From the NCBI RefSeq assembly GCF_003957295.1, contig NZ_RQPJ01000002.1:744001-808000 (forward strand): DNA of 64,000 nucleotides, read 5' to 3'. The stretch comes from Arenibacter aquaticus (GTDB lineage: Bacteria > Bacteroidota > Bacteroidia > Flavobacteriales > Flavobacteriaceae). The notes beneath the pieces are model-generated. The model did not search any database, was not told the DNA's origin, and worked only from the letters and a program-made list of their open reading frames with translations. Position 1 is the first letter of the stretch. Each line of letters starts with the position of its first letter. A program made the translations under genes and the position numbers. Shown piece after piece: positions 8,347-16,543 of this stretch.

Positions 8347-8609
8347 ATGCGTAGATATGCTTTATCCTACAGGGCTGACAATGATCTGGATGATATAACT
8401 GATTATTCATTAGAAATTTGGGGCGAAAACCAGACACGTGATTATCTTTCCGGATTGGCACAATGTTTTCAAGCTTTAGCAGACAAACCAGATCTTGGTA
8501 GAAGTACTGCTGAATACGCCTCGCCCCTAAAAAGATACTAATATAAATCCCATACAATACGGAAACGGGCATTTTAGGTCAGAGACAGGATTTTGAGCGC
8601 CATCTATAA
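8347..8609 (+). pseudogene. decayed ParE/RelE-superfamily toxin
   Basis: The first 64 codons are intact and typical of ParE: MRRYALSYRADNDLDDI, then YSLEIWGENQTRDYLSGL and FQALADKPDLGR, ending at a premature TAA (8539-8541). After the stop the same frame gives YKSHTI, the start of the last strands of ParE, and a different frame gives GQRQDFERHL followed by TAA at 8607, the canonical end of the toxin. So the gene carries a nonsense change plus a frameshift or small internal deletion in its last third. Lost or disabled toxin and antitoxin together suggest an old module decaying in place. Confidence 0.75.
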
Positions 8610-8848
8610 ACCTTCTTACTGCGTTGATTTTTCTAGATGGAGATAGAGATTTAGTACTATCCCATAATCATGTCTACTTTAAACTTGATTGGCCGTAACA
8701 ATAATGGTTGTAATCCATTTGCTCTAATTCAAATTTTAATCACGGTGCCGCACCCACCAAAAACAGGGGCTATCAGTTTTAAACTATTGGGTTCCTCTCC
8801 CCTAAAATTATTGATCCTTTTGCCTGTATTCCTGGTACTACCCATATT

Positions 8849-9940
8849 TCAATTAAGTGGAACTGCTTGAGCACTAAACTCGGGCTTTTTTAGTCTCACC
8901 CCCAATTTTTCAATAACTGTAGGGGCTACTTGATTGGTATACAACTGTTCCTGGGAAGTGATCTCCCCCTGGGCGCCAACACCTTTACCAAATGCTACCA
9001 ACCAAACCTCATCAGCACCTTTAATATCTCCCCCATGGCTTTTCCAGGTTTTCAAGGGTTGGGTACCACGTCCGTGGTCTGTAGTAATTATAAAGGTGGT
9101 ATTGTCTTTGTAAAAATCATCCCCCTGTACAAACTGCCACAATTCCTTGATCAATCCGTCCGTATTATGGGCCGATTTTAAATAGGCCTCATAGTCCCCA
9201 TCATGGGCAAAATCATCGGTTTCCCCGTAGGAAATATAAAGCAATTTAGGTCGACTCTTTTTCATATGCTCAAGGGCATAGTGATGTGTAAATGCATCCA
9301 ACCTTACCGATCCCCATGGGCTGGGTATTTGGGGCTGTAGCTGGTTTAAAAATTCCTCACGAGGAGTCAGGTTAGTGCCCTCGGCCAGATCAAATCCGGC
9401 ATTTACCGGCACTCCTGAACGCTCTTCGTTAACGATAAACGGAAATACGTCCCAACTGCCAAAAGCGGCCACTTTACCCTTATAGGCCGATAAGTTGTTC
9501 ACCCTTTCCAATATGGTCTTATTGGGATTGTTTATTTTGCTATTACTGCTAATACGTTTATCGTCTGCACTACCGCTTAGAATTTCATTATATCCAGGGT
9601 ATGAGAACCACATACTATTGGTTAAATTTACTTTGCTACCCTTTGTCCTATTACCGTGCAATTGGCCTATTTTGGAAACTTTATTCCAAAAAAATGGCAT
9701 TAAAAGCGCCCGGCGTTTTTCGGGATCATTATCCCAGAAATGGGATTTTAAGACGGTAGTATCCCCAACATAGGTCTTATTGGCCACCAACAAAGGATCG
9801 GCCCCGGAAAAGAGTTCTTGCCACCGGAAACCATCCAAAGTAATCAATATTACATTGGGAGCCTCCTTGGTCTGGGCCAAAAGTGGGCCAAAAAGACCAA
9901 AAAGCATTACACATAGAAAGGTGTGCACAGTATTCTTCAT
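8849..9940 (-). CDS. secreted alkaline-phosphatase-superfamily hydrolase
   Basis: A 363-residue exported enzyme: signal peptide of about 22 residues ending in LLAQ, then the superfamily opening NVILITLDGFRWQELF with the first metal Asp. Further metal-ligand motifs are GETDDFAHDGDY and TTDHGRG followed by KSHGG. The likely nucleophile region is SMWFSYPGYNEILSG (a Ser/Thr position in this family). These enzymes hydrolyse phosphate mono- or diesters, or phosphonates, in the periplasm. It is the last gene of a minus-strand cluster behind a purple-acid-phosphatase-like gene (24 bp apart), which supports a role in releasing phosphate from an imported or surface substrate. Exact substrate unknown. 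Confidence 0.82.
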   Translation of the reverse strand: MKNTVHTFLCVMLFGLFGPLLAQTKEAPNVILITLDGFRWQELFSGADPLLVANKTYVGDTTVLKSHFWDNDPEKRRALLMPFFWNKVSKIGQLHGNRTKGSKVNLTNSMWFSYPGYNEILSGSADDKRISSNSKINNPNKTILERVNNLSAYKGKVAAFGSWDVFPFIVNEERSGVPVNAGFDLAEGTNLTPREEFLNQLQPQIPSPWGSVRLDAFTHHYALEHMKKSRPKLLYISYGETDDFAHDGDYEAYLKSAHNTDGLIKELWQFVQGDDFYKDNTTFIITTDHGRGTQPLKTWKSHGGDIKGADEVWLVAFGKGVGAQGEITSQEQLYTNQVAPTVIEKLGVRLKKPEFSAQAVPLN

Positions 9941-9964
9941 TTCTAGACTATTTAGGAATAATAA

Positions 9965-11560
9965 TTAATTGTTGGTTTTAAAGGTGGCTGTATTGGACCA
10001 GTTGCTCCAATTTAGGTTTTGATCCCGGTACCGCACCCGCCAATAATAGGTGGTATTGGGCTTTAGCCTATTGGATTCTTCATCCGTTAGATCATCATCT
10101 TTTTGTCTATTTTCCTTGTAGTACCAATTTTCATATTGTTTCCAGCTATCAAAAATGGGCTTTTTAAAATCTGGACTCATACTTATCTGCCAATGTGAAG
10201 CAGCATGGAAAGCATTGCTAAAGTCGCTATTAAACTCTCCTGCCTTCAGAGTTGCACCCGTAAAACTTACCGTTTCGTTATTTGGTGAGATGGCCTTGGG
10301 TGAACTTGGCTTTCTTTCATTTTTGAAGATTACGATACTATCCCTAATCTCGTTGTTTCGCTCCATTTTTCTATTGCCCTGACTTATTCTCTTGATGGTG
10401 AACTTGGGATCTTCCTGACTGGCATCAACTTCCACCATAACAAAGCCGTATTCGTCCTGGGTCACGGTAAATTCGTCATAGTCCCTACCTTCAAATTCGC
10501 CCCAATTATCAATGGCGCCACCTGCCGAGGCCACATTGATCCACAAGTGCTTATGGTCTTTGGACTGCCCTCTGGAATAACCGTGGGTATGCCCAAAAAA
10601 GTGAATACTGGGCTTGCCAGTCTTGGTCGTAAAGGCCTCTAAAAGGGCCACTACTTTTCCTGTAAAGTCTTCCTCTCCAGGAATCCACAATTCTGACTTA
10701 TGGGGGTGGTGCAGTTGTGCGAACACAAAATCTACCTCCTCATTTTCTGCCGTTTCATCCAAAAGTTTTTTCAACCATTCATACTGATCCCTACTGTTAT
10801 TATAGCCATCATTGGAGTTGAGCCCAATTATCCTGGTATTGCCATAATCCTTGAACCACCAGTGCTCGGCATAGGCCGGGGTACCATTTTCGGGAAGGCT
10901 GAAGTATTTAAAATAAAAGACAGAATTTTTCTCATGGTTCCCCAGTACGGGATATACGGGCACCTGGGAAAACAATTTTTCGGCTGGGTTAAAAAAATGT
11001 TCCTTCCACTGATAGTACTTGGTACCGTTCTCTACCAAGTCGCCCGGTATCATAACCATGGCTAGGTTGCTAGGCAGATTACCCCCAAACTCCTTTTCCA
11101 TATATTTCAATATTCCGTCATTGACCACTTCGGAGAATTTATTGGGATTATTATGGTCTATTTGCATATCGCTCATGGCCACTATTTTGAAAGACTCATT
11201 ATCACTGGCGAATGGAGGGGTCTTAAATTGGAATATGTCCGACCTTATCTTGCCAGTTTTTACCCGATAGTAGTATTCCGTAAAGCGTTCCAAATCCTGT
11301 ATTTTCACCTCATGGATCCTGGAATCGCTAAAATTGACATCGTAGGCAATTCCCTTGCTCTTTTTACCCAATTTTGGGGTTGTTCCCCACTCCACAATAC
11401 TTTCCTCACCCTTGGAGGTTTCCCACATCACCTTAATGGAATGGGGCTCTGCATCCTGTAGATAGGGTTGAACCAATAGTTCTCCTTGAACACTTTGGGC
11501 CAGCCCTATAAAATGATATGTCACGGCCCAACATAATACTACTGCACTTTTTATTTTCAT
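9965..11560 (-). CDS. secreted purple-acid-phosphatase-like metallophosphoesterase
   Basis: The 531-residue exported protein has a signal peptide (about 1-21), an N-terminal fibronectin-III-like domain typical of purple acid phosphatases (about 25-115, with VQPYLQDAEPHSIKVMW), a calcineurin-type phosphoesterase domain (about 120-380) and a further FnIII-like domain at the C-terminus (about 425-530, ending in YYWRVRYRDQNLNWSNWS). Dimetal ligands are visible in SDMQID, GDLVENG, GNHEK, LHHPH and GHTHGYSRG. The first block has Gln where many relatives have His. It likely hydrolyses phosphoesters in the periplasm. It sits between the PbfA-like lyase and another AP-superfamily gene in one orientation. 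Confidence 0.85.
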   Translation of the reverse strand: MKIKSAVVLCWAVTYHFIGLAQSVQGELLVQPYLQDAEPHSIKVMWETSKGEESIVEWGTTPKLGKKSKGIAYDVNFSDSRIHEVKIQDLERFTEYYYRVKTGKIRSDIFQFKTPPFASDNESFKIVAMSDMQIDHNNPNKFSEVVNDGILKYMEKEFGGNLPSNLAMVMIPGDLVENGTKYYQWKEHFFNPAEKLFSQVPVYPVLGNHEKNSVFYFKYFSLPENGTPAYAEHWWFKDYGNTRIIGLNSNDGYNNSRDQYEWLKKLLDETAENEEVDFVFAQLHHPHKSELWIPGEEDFTGKVVALLEAFTTKTGKPSIHFFGHTHGYSRGQSKDHKHLWINVASAGGAIDNWGEFEGRDYDEFTVTQDEYGFVMVEVDASQEDPKFTIKRISQGNRKMERNNEIRDSIVIFKNERKPSSPKAISPNNETVSFTGATLKAGEFNSDFSNAFHAASHWQISMSPDFKKPIFDSWKQYENWYYKENRQKDDDLTDEESNRLKPNTTYYWRVRYRDQNLNWSNWSNTATFKTNN

Positions 11561-11618
11561 TTATTTATATTTTGTGTTTCTCTAAAAATCTAATCAATAT
11601 AATTTGCTGCTTAAGTTA

Positions 11619-12983
11619 TCAGGAATGTATAGCTGCCAAACTTTCATCCAAAATATTTAAGGCTTTATTCAGCTCCTTTCTGCTAATGGTAAGCGCTGGT
11701 GATAATTGCAGTACATTCCCTGCCGACACCTTAAAACTAAGTCCGCGTTTTAAACATTCATACATTACCTTTTCGGCCTCTTCAATGGCTTTTTCCTTTG
11801 TTTTCCTGTCCTTCACCAGTTCCACACCCCATAACAGCCCCATACCCCTGACCTCTCCAATAAGCGGATACTTGAGTTGCATGGCATCCAATGCCTTTTT
11901 TAGGAACGCCTCATCGGCCTTTACCTTCTCCAAAAGTCCTTCTTCCTCAATAAAGGTTATGGTAGCCAATCCTGCCACGGCCCCAATCGGACTTTTTTCA
12001 TGGGTGTAGTGCCCCAGGGAAATATCGGCAAACCTGTTGTACTCATCCCTAGTAATCATTGCGGCCTGGGGAAATAGACCTCCTCCCAATCCTTTTCCGA
12101 TACACAGAATATCCGGCTCAATCTTATAATGCTCAAAAGCGAACATTTTACCAGTTCTTCCCAAGGCAATTGGTATTTCATCCAGTATCAACAAAACACC
12201 GTACCGGTTACAAAGCTCCCTCGCTTTTTTCCAAAATGATTTTGATGGCAATTGAACGTCCGTATTGCGAATGGTTTCGGCAATAAAAGCTCCTATATCG
12301 CCTTCTTTGGAAAAGACATACTCTAGGTATTCCAAGCATTTTTTCTCATTCCCCTCAAAGATCCCCCTGTAGGTAACGGGTGGTGGTATACGCTCCACCC
12401 CGGGCATCAATGGACCCATAGACTCCCTAAAAACAGCCTCGCCACCAACGCTAATAGCGTCTAAGGAAGCTCCGTGGAAAGAATCCCAAAAAGATACCAC
12501 CTTGAATTTTCCGGTCACGGCCCTAGCCAATTTTAAGGCAATGCCTATAGCCGAACTACCATTGGGCGTTAACAAAACCCGATTTAAATCTGAAGGCGCC
12601 AAGGATGCCAATTTTTCGGCAAAATTGATAGCCTGGACATTGGTGTATCGACGCGGTGAAAAAGGTAGGGTTTGCAATTGCTGCACTATATTCGCAATAA
12701 GACTAGGATTGGCGTACCCCACCTGGTGTACATTGTTCCCGTGAAAATCCAGGTATTTTTTTCCGGATATATTTTCAATATAGGGCCCTGAGCAAGACTG
12801 CAAAACATCTAAACAAGGGGTGCTCATGGATTGGTGCAGAAAAAACCGTGCATCCCTATCCAATATATGTTTGGTATCCTCATTGATCTCAGAACGTAAC
12901 CACGCCTCCCTTGCCGGAGAGGCATTTATATCCCCTTCGGTCTTTTTGTTCTCATCCATATTGTTTAATTCATATTGCTCCAT
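11619..12983 (-). CDS. pbfA: class-III PLP enzyme, PbfA-type phosphonate ammonia-lyase family
   Basis: A 454-residue fold-type I PLP enzyme. By memory of the family it resembles PbfA, (R)-1-hydroxy-2-aminoethylphosphonate ammonia-lyase, which makes phosphonoacetaldehyde, more than ordinary aminotransferases. Supporting features are the N-terminal ASPAREAW, FLHQSMSTPCLD, LDFHGNNVHQVGY, LPFSPRRYTN and the ISVGGEAVFRE segment. The PLP lysine is K297 in CIGKGLGGG and the cofactor Asp is in LDEIP. The closest alternative is ethanolamine-phosphate phospho-lyase, a sister activity in the same class. It has no signal peptide, so it acts in the cytoplasm. Its neighbours are three phosphate- or phosphonate-type hydrolases and a SusCD pair, which fits catabolism of an aminoethylphosphonate or phosphoethanolamine-like headgroup. 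Confidence 0.65.
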   Translation of the reverse strand: MEQYELNNMDENKKTEGDINASPAREAWLRSEINEDTKHILDRDARFFLHQSMSTPCLDVLQSCSGPYIENISGKKYLDFHGNNVHQVGYANPSLIANIVQQLQTLPFSPRRYTNVQAINFAEKLASLAPSDLNRVLLTPNGSSAIGIALKLARAVTGKFKVVSFWDSFHGASLDAISVGGEAVFRESMGPLMPGVERIPPPVTYRGIFEGNEKKCLEYLEYVFSKEGDIGAFIAETIRNTDVQLPSKSFWKKARELCNRYGVLLILDEIPIALGRTGKMFAFEHYKIEPDILCIGKGLGGGLFPQAAMITRDEYNRFADISLGHYTHEKSPIGAVAGLATITFIEEEGLLEKVKADEAFLKKALDAMQLKYPLIGEVRGMGLLWGVELVKDRKTKEKAIEEAEKVMYECLKRGLSFKVSAGNVLQLSPALTISRKELNKALNILDESLAAIHS

Positions 12984-13076
12984 AAGGTTTATGACATTCT
13001 ACAAATTACCTTTTTCTTCCTCTTTTAGTTTACCAAATAAAAAAAATTAAGGTTTCGAGAGCTGGCTTCATACCAT

Positions 13077-14792
13077 CTATTTGAGTATTGTGGTGGGTAA
13101 AACTTGTTTGGGAAGGGAACTGGATTTATAATCAACATTTAACCAGCCACTACCTCCACCATTGAACCACACCACCTCTAAGGGATATGTACCTGCTTGT
13201 AACAAAATACTGCCATCCCTTTCCATTACGCCATGATCTCCATCGTTATCAACCACCAACTCCTTATTGATCCATAATTTACTGCCATCATCAGAATTGG
13301 TATAGAACGTATACCTATCCTCCTCCTTAATTTGGATCGTAGTACTAAACTTTACTACCGTATTGGCTTTTATTTCTTCCTTTACCTCATCGGAAGTAAT
13401 TTCAAAACAAGTTCCCCTTGCATCCGGTCTTTTATTGGCCAAACTGGGAATACTCTTTAGGTTATCAAGGTAATACACCTCATAGGAAATAGGAGGGTCT
13501 TTGTCCTTTTCCTTAATTCTAAAAAAAGCTTCTGATACCGTGCTTATAATATTTCCGTCTTTGAAAATGGCACTTTTAACAACCCCATTTTTGGTTGTAT
13601 TGATGGGTTGGGTGTACAGCGCAGCGCTATTATTGGGCATGGAACCGTCCAAGGTATACCTTATTTCACCTGATGGGTTGGGGTTCTCCATCCTTATTGT
13701 CGCCTGTCTATCAAAAAGTCCGCCTGCCTTTTTGTTCAACACTGGCTTTGGATATATGGTTGGTGGATATACCCGTATGGTCAAAGGGTAATCATCCTTA
13801 ACTTCAAAACCTTCAAAGGCATCCTTAACAGGCTTGCCAATACAAGCCAAAGGAAGATCTATCCCCAAGGCATAGGCAACTGTAGCTGCATTGTCATATT
13901 GATACACCGGATATTTAAGCACATGGTTCTTCTTTACTGATTTTCCCCATAGAATAAATGGAATTTCTATTTCCTGTAAAGATTCCCCTCCATGTCCTTT
14001 GCCCAGTCCACCGTGATCGGCACTTATGATGACCAGGGTCTCTTCTTGCATTCCAGAGGCCTTGATAGCTTGCATTACTTCGGCTAGCTTGGCGTCTGCT
14101 TTTTCAACGGACTTATAGTATTCCGGACTCCCGTGACCGTACTCATGTCCGGCGTGATCTATATGGTCAAAATGCACAAAAGTGAAACTGGGCTTTTTCT
14201 CTTTTACATAGGCACTGGCCAAGGTAGCTGTTTCATCTTCGGTTGCTGCATTTATGTCATAATCCAAAGCTGATTTTTCAAACAGTCTTCCAAATCCGCC
14301 CCAATCATAAATGGCTCCTATTTCCGCATTCTCTATTTGATCATCTATCAAACGAAAAATAGTAGGAAACAAAAAGTCCTCGCCTTGGGTAACGGTTGGC
14401 AATACAAAATTGTTTTTTTCCCAACTATTGGAGGTAATCCCATGCTGTTCCGGACCGGCACCCATAATCATGGATGCCCAGTTGGTACTGGAGCTTGTTG
14501 GTAGAACCGCCCTGGCATGCAGGGTGGAGGCCCCTTCAGACCTAATTTTGTCGAAGGTTGGCGTATTGGCCTTTGCCAATCCGTCTGGACTCAATCCGTC
14601 AAAACCAATAACCACCACATGCTTTGCATTGGGCGTATTTTCCTGGTGTTTTGTTCCGCAGGAAACTATTAGCACCGTCACCATAAAGATCAAGGCTAGT
14701 CTTGGCCACACCTTTTTTGGGAAATGTCCCAAATAAAGGCATGTTACACCTTTAAAATACCTGCCGCAATACGCTAGATTGATTCCTTTCAT
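13077..14792 (-). CDS. lipoprotein phosphodiesterase/NPP-like (AP superfamily) with PA14 domain
   Basis: Type-I phosphodiesterase/nucleotide-pyrophosphatase family enzyme (571 residues). A lipobox LIVSC near residue 45 predicts an SPII lipoprotein; the N-terminal extension before the hydrophobic stretch is longer than usual, so the real start may lie downstream. Catalytic domain (about 57-310): VVVIGFDGLSPDGL with metal Asp, nucleophile region LPTSSSTNWASMIMG followed by EQHGI, and metal ligands in DHIDHAGHEYG and SADHGGLGKGHGG. Then comes a chitobiase/CHB_HEX-type strand domain (about 340-415) and a PA14-like domain (about 430-560, TFYTNSDDGSKLWIN). Phosphonoacetate hydrolase PhnA belongs to the same superfamily, so phosphonate cleavage is possible. 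It lies 93 bp upstream of the PbfA-like gene. Confidence 0.82.
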   Translation of the reverse strand: MKGINLAYCGRYFKGVTCLYLGHFPKKVWPRLALIFMVTVLIVSCGTKHQENTPNAKHVVVIGFDGLSPDGLAKANTPTFDKIRSEGASTLHARAVLPTSSSTNWASMIMGAGPEQHGITSNSWEKNNFVLPTVTQGEDFLFPTIFRLIDDQIENAEIGAIYDWGGFGRLFEKSALDYDINAATEDETATLASAYVKEKKPSFTFVHFDHIDHAGHEYGHGSPEYYKSVEKADAKLAEVMQAIKASGMQEETLVIISADHGGLGKGHGGESLQEIEIPFILWGKSVKKNHVLKYPVYQYDNAATVAYALGIDLPLACIGKPVKDAFEGFEVKDDYPLTIRVYPPTIYPKPVLNKKAGGLFDRQATIRMENPNPSGEIRYTLDGSMPNNSAALYTQPINTTKNGVVKSAIFKDGNIISTVSEAFFRIKEKDKDPPISYEVYYLDNLKSIPSLANKRPDARGTCFEITSDEVKEEIKANTVVKFSTTIQIKEEDRYTFYTNSDDGSKLWINKELVVDNDGDHGVMERDGSILLQAGTYPLEVVWFNGGGSGWLNVDYKSSSLPKQVLPTTILK

Positions 14793-14972
14793 TTGTTAAA
14801 CACTTATTTATTTTTCACCAAGGGATTTTACGCTAATATAGTGAGCCTAAGGTAAGTTAAATATTTATTAATATTAAATATTTGTAACTATAACTATAAT
14901 TTTAATCATAAAATTCCTAGTCTAATTTAAGGCTTGGAACTAGACCCATGGAGCTTACGGGTAAAGGAAAAC

Positions 14973-15012
14973 AAGCCGATTAAAAAATATAGATATACTT
15001 TTTAATCGGCTT
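14973..15012 (-). terminator. intrinsic terminator after SusD
   Basis: AAGCCGATTAAAAA and TTTTTAATCGGCTT form a perfect 14-bp stem around a 12-nt loop, 36 nt past the SusD stop. It separates the SusCD transcript from the phosphatase/PbfA genes downstream. The symmetric A/T ends would allow use on both strands. Confidence 0.8.
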
Positions 15013-15048
15013 ACCTAAGATCCTAAACTTTTCCCATTATGCACGGGG

Positions 15049-16530
15049 TTATTGCAACCACCATGTTATTTCCCTGATCTTATCGTTACCGGTACCAAAC
15101 TGGGATTCAATAGCCGCGGCCACGTTGGCCGTGTTATTTTCGTATTCAGAGTTTGGATATATCCATCTTGTTGGAGGCGTAGCATCTGGAAGTTGCACAA
15201 AAGCCGGATAACCTGTTCTTAGGTGATCAAAATACGCCCTCCATCCAGTTTGTAAGAAGGAGGTAAGGTATTTTTGGGTCAAAATAAGTTCTAGTTTTTC
15301 CTCTGTGGAAAGTGAATTATCAAAAGCTACCAAAGGCCCAGCAAGGTAAGTCTCCGCATCACTTTCTTCTACATATACCTCATAGTTCTTGGCATAATCG
15401 TTATAAAAGCTAAAGGAGGCCTTAACACCATTTTCATAATGAACCATGGCATCGGAGCTTATCCATCCGCGAACCGCAGCTTCTGCCAAAATAAATTCCA
15501 GTTCCCAATACCCCATAAGGTTATGTGGTTCGTTGGTCGGATCGGTGGTATATCTCAAATTCACCTTGGAAACATCCCCGGCAGCAGCCTTGTCGTTCAC
15601 TTCTGCATAAGGTGCTATAGGGTCACCCCCTTCGTAAGCCGAAAAATCATCTATTGCCAATCCGCCCTCCTTGGCGTTCTTGGTCTGGCCACAGTAAATA
15701 AACAATCTAGGATCCTCTCTGTCCTGCAACCTTTCTATAAAAGTTGCGGAGACATACATACCGGAACCATAGCTACTGGAGTTAAATTCTGAATACCTAC
15801 TACCCTCTTCATCCAAAAAGACCAACTGACCGTTATCCTCATTGGACTCCATTATAGGCTCATTGTTGTAGATGCTTGCGAAGGTACTTATGATATTAAG
15901 GTCGGCATCACCTTCCTTTTTGGAAAGCGTCATAAGTATCTTTAACCTAAAGGAATTGATCAATTTTTGCCATTTTACCGTATTACCACCGTAAATAACA
16001 TCCCCGGCAATGATATTGGTATTCCCCTCCAAAAGATCATTGGCTTCGGACAATTCCTGTAAAATGCCCATAAAAACCTCCTTTTGGGTGTCATATTTAG
16101 GCAAATACTTCTCCTCTGTCTCACCTTTTAGGGCTTCACTATAGGGAATATCACCAAAGGTAAGGGTAAGGTTATAAAAGTAATAGGCCCTAAAAAATTT
16201 GGACAAGGCCACATATTCATCGCTCCCGATACGTTCTGCTTCCTGCATCATTTTGGTAACCTCTCCAAGCATATTATAGTCATCAAAACTTGCACGGTTC
16301 CAGTTGTAATATTGGTTATTGTTTTCCCCATCGGTCTGTACCAGCATACGGGTGGCGTACAATGCCCCTGTTCCCTGCACCTGAAAAGCACTACTTGCAA
16401 TATTGGTCAATAATAATTGCGGATGGGTTTCACTAACATTATTCGGATTATCGTTTAATTCCGTAAGGTCCTGACATCCCCAAAGGACTGCCAATACGAC
16501 TAGGCTGTATAAAATTCCTATTTTTTTCAT
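15049..16530 (-). CDS. SusD/RagB-like nutrient-binding outer-membrane lipoprotein
   Basis: Surface lipoprotein that forms the lid of a SusCD transporter. I start it at 16530 (MKKIGILY...), which gives a clean SPII signal with lipobox VLWGC at about residue 19. A longer frame to 16665 would run into the SusC coding end. The mature N-terminus TELNDNPNNVSETHPQLLLTNI is typical of the SusD-like family that uses four TPR-like helical pairs. The segment AYYFYNLTLTFGDIPYSEALKG is the conserved core helix and loop. Its 493 residues are normal. It is translated right after SusC (14 bp gap) and ends at a strong terminator. The ligand is unknown; the downstream enzymes suggest a phosphorus-containing molecule. 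Confidence 0.9.
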   Translation of the reverse strand: MKKIGILYSLVVLAVLWGCQDLTELNDNPNNVSETHPQLLLTNIASSAFQVQGTGALYATRMLVQTDGENNNQYYNWNRASFDDYNMLGEVTKMMQEAERIGSDEYVALSKFFRAYYFYNLTLTFGDIPYSEALKGETEEKYLPKYDTQKEVFMGILQELSEANDLLEGNTNIIAGDVIYGGNTVKWQKLINSFRLKILMTLSKKEGDADLNIISTFASIYNNEPIMESNEDNGQLVFLDEEGSRYSEFNSSSYGSGMYVSATFIERLQDREDPRLFIYCGQTKNAKEGGLAIDDFSAYEGGDPIAPYAEVNDKAAAGDVSKVNLRYTTDPTNEPHNLMGYWELEFILAEAAVRGWISSDAMVHYENGVKASFSFYNDYAKNYEVYVEESDAETYLAGPLVAFDNSLSTEEKLELILTQKYLTSFLQTGWRAYFDHLRTGYPAFVQLPDATPPTRWIYPNSEYENNTANVAAAIESQFGTGNDKIREITWWLQ

Positions 16531-16543
16531 TTTATATCTATTT

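Noticed and set aside
8670..8870. Plus-strand 66-codon frame
   Set aside because: It overlaps the end of the AP-superfamily gene and is hydrophobic only by base composition.
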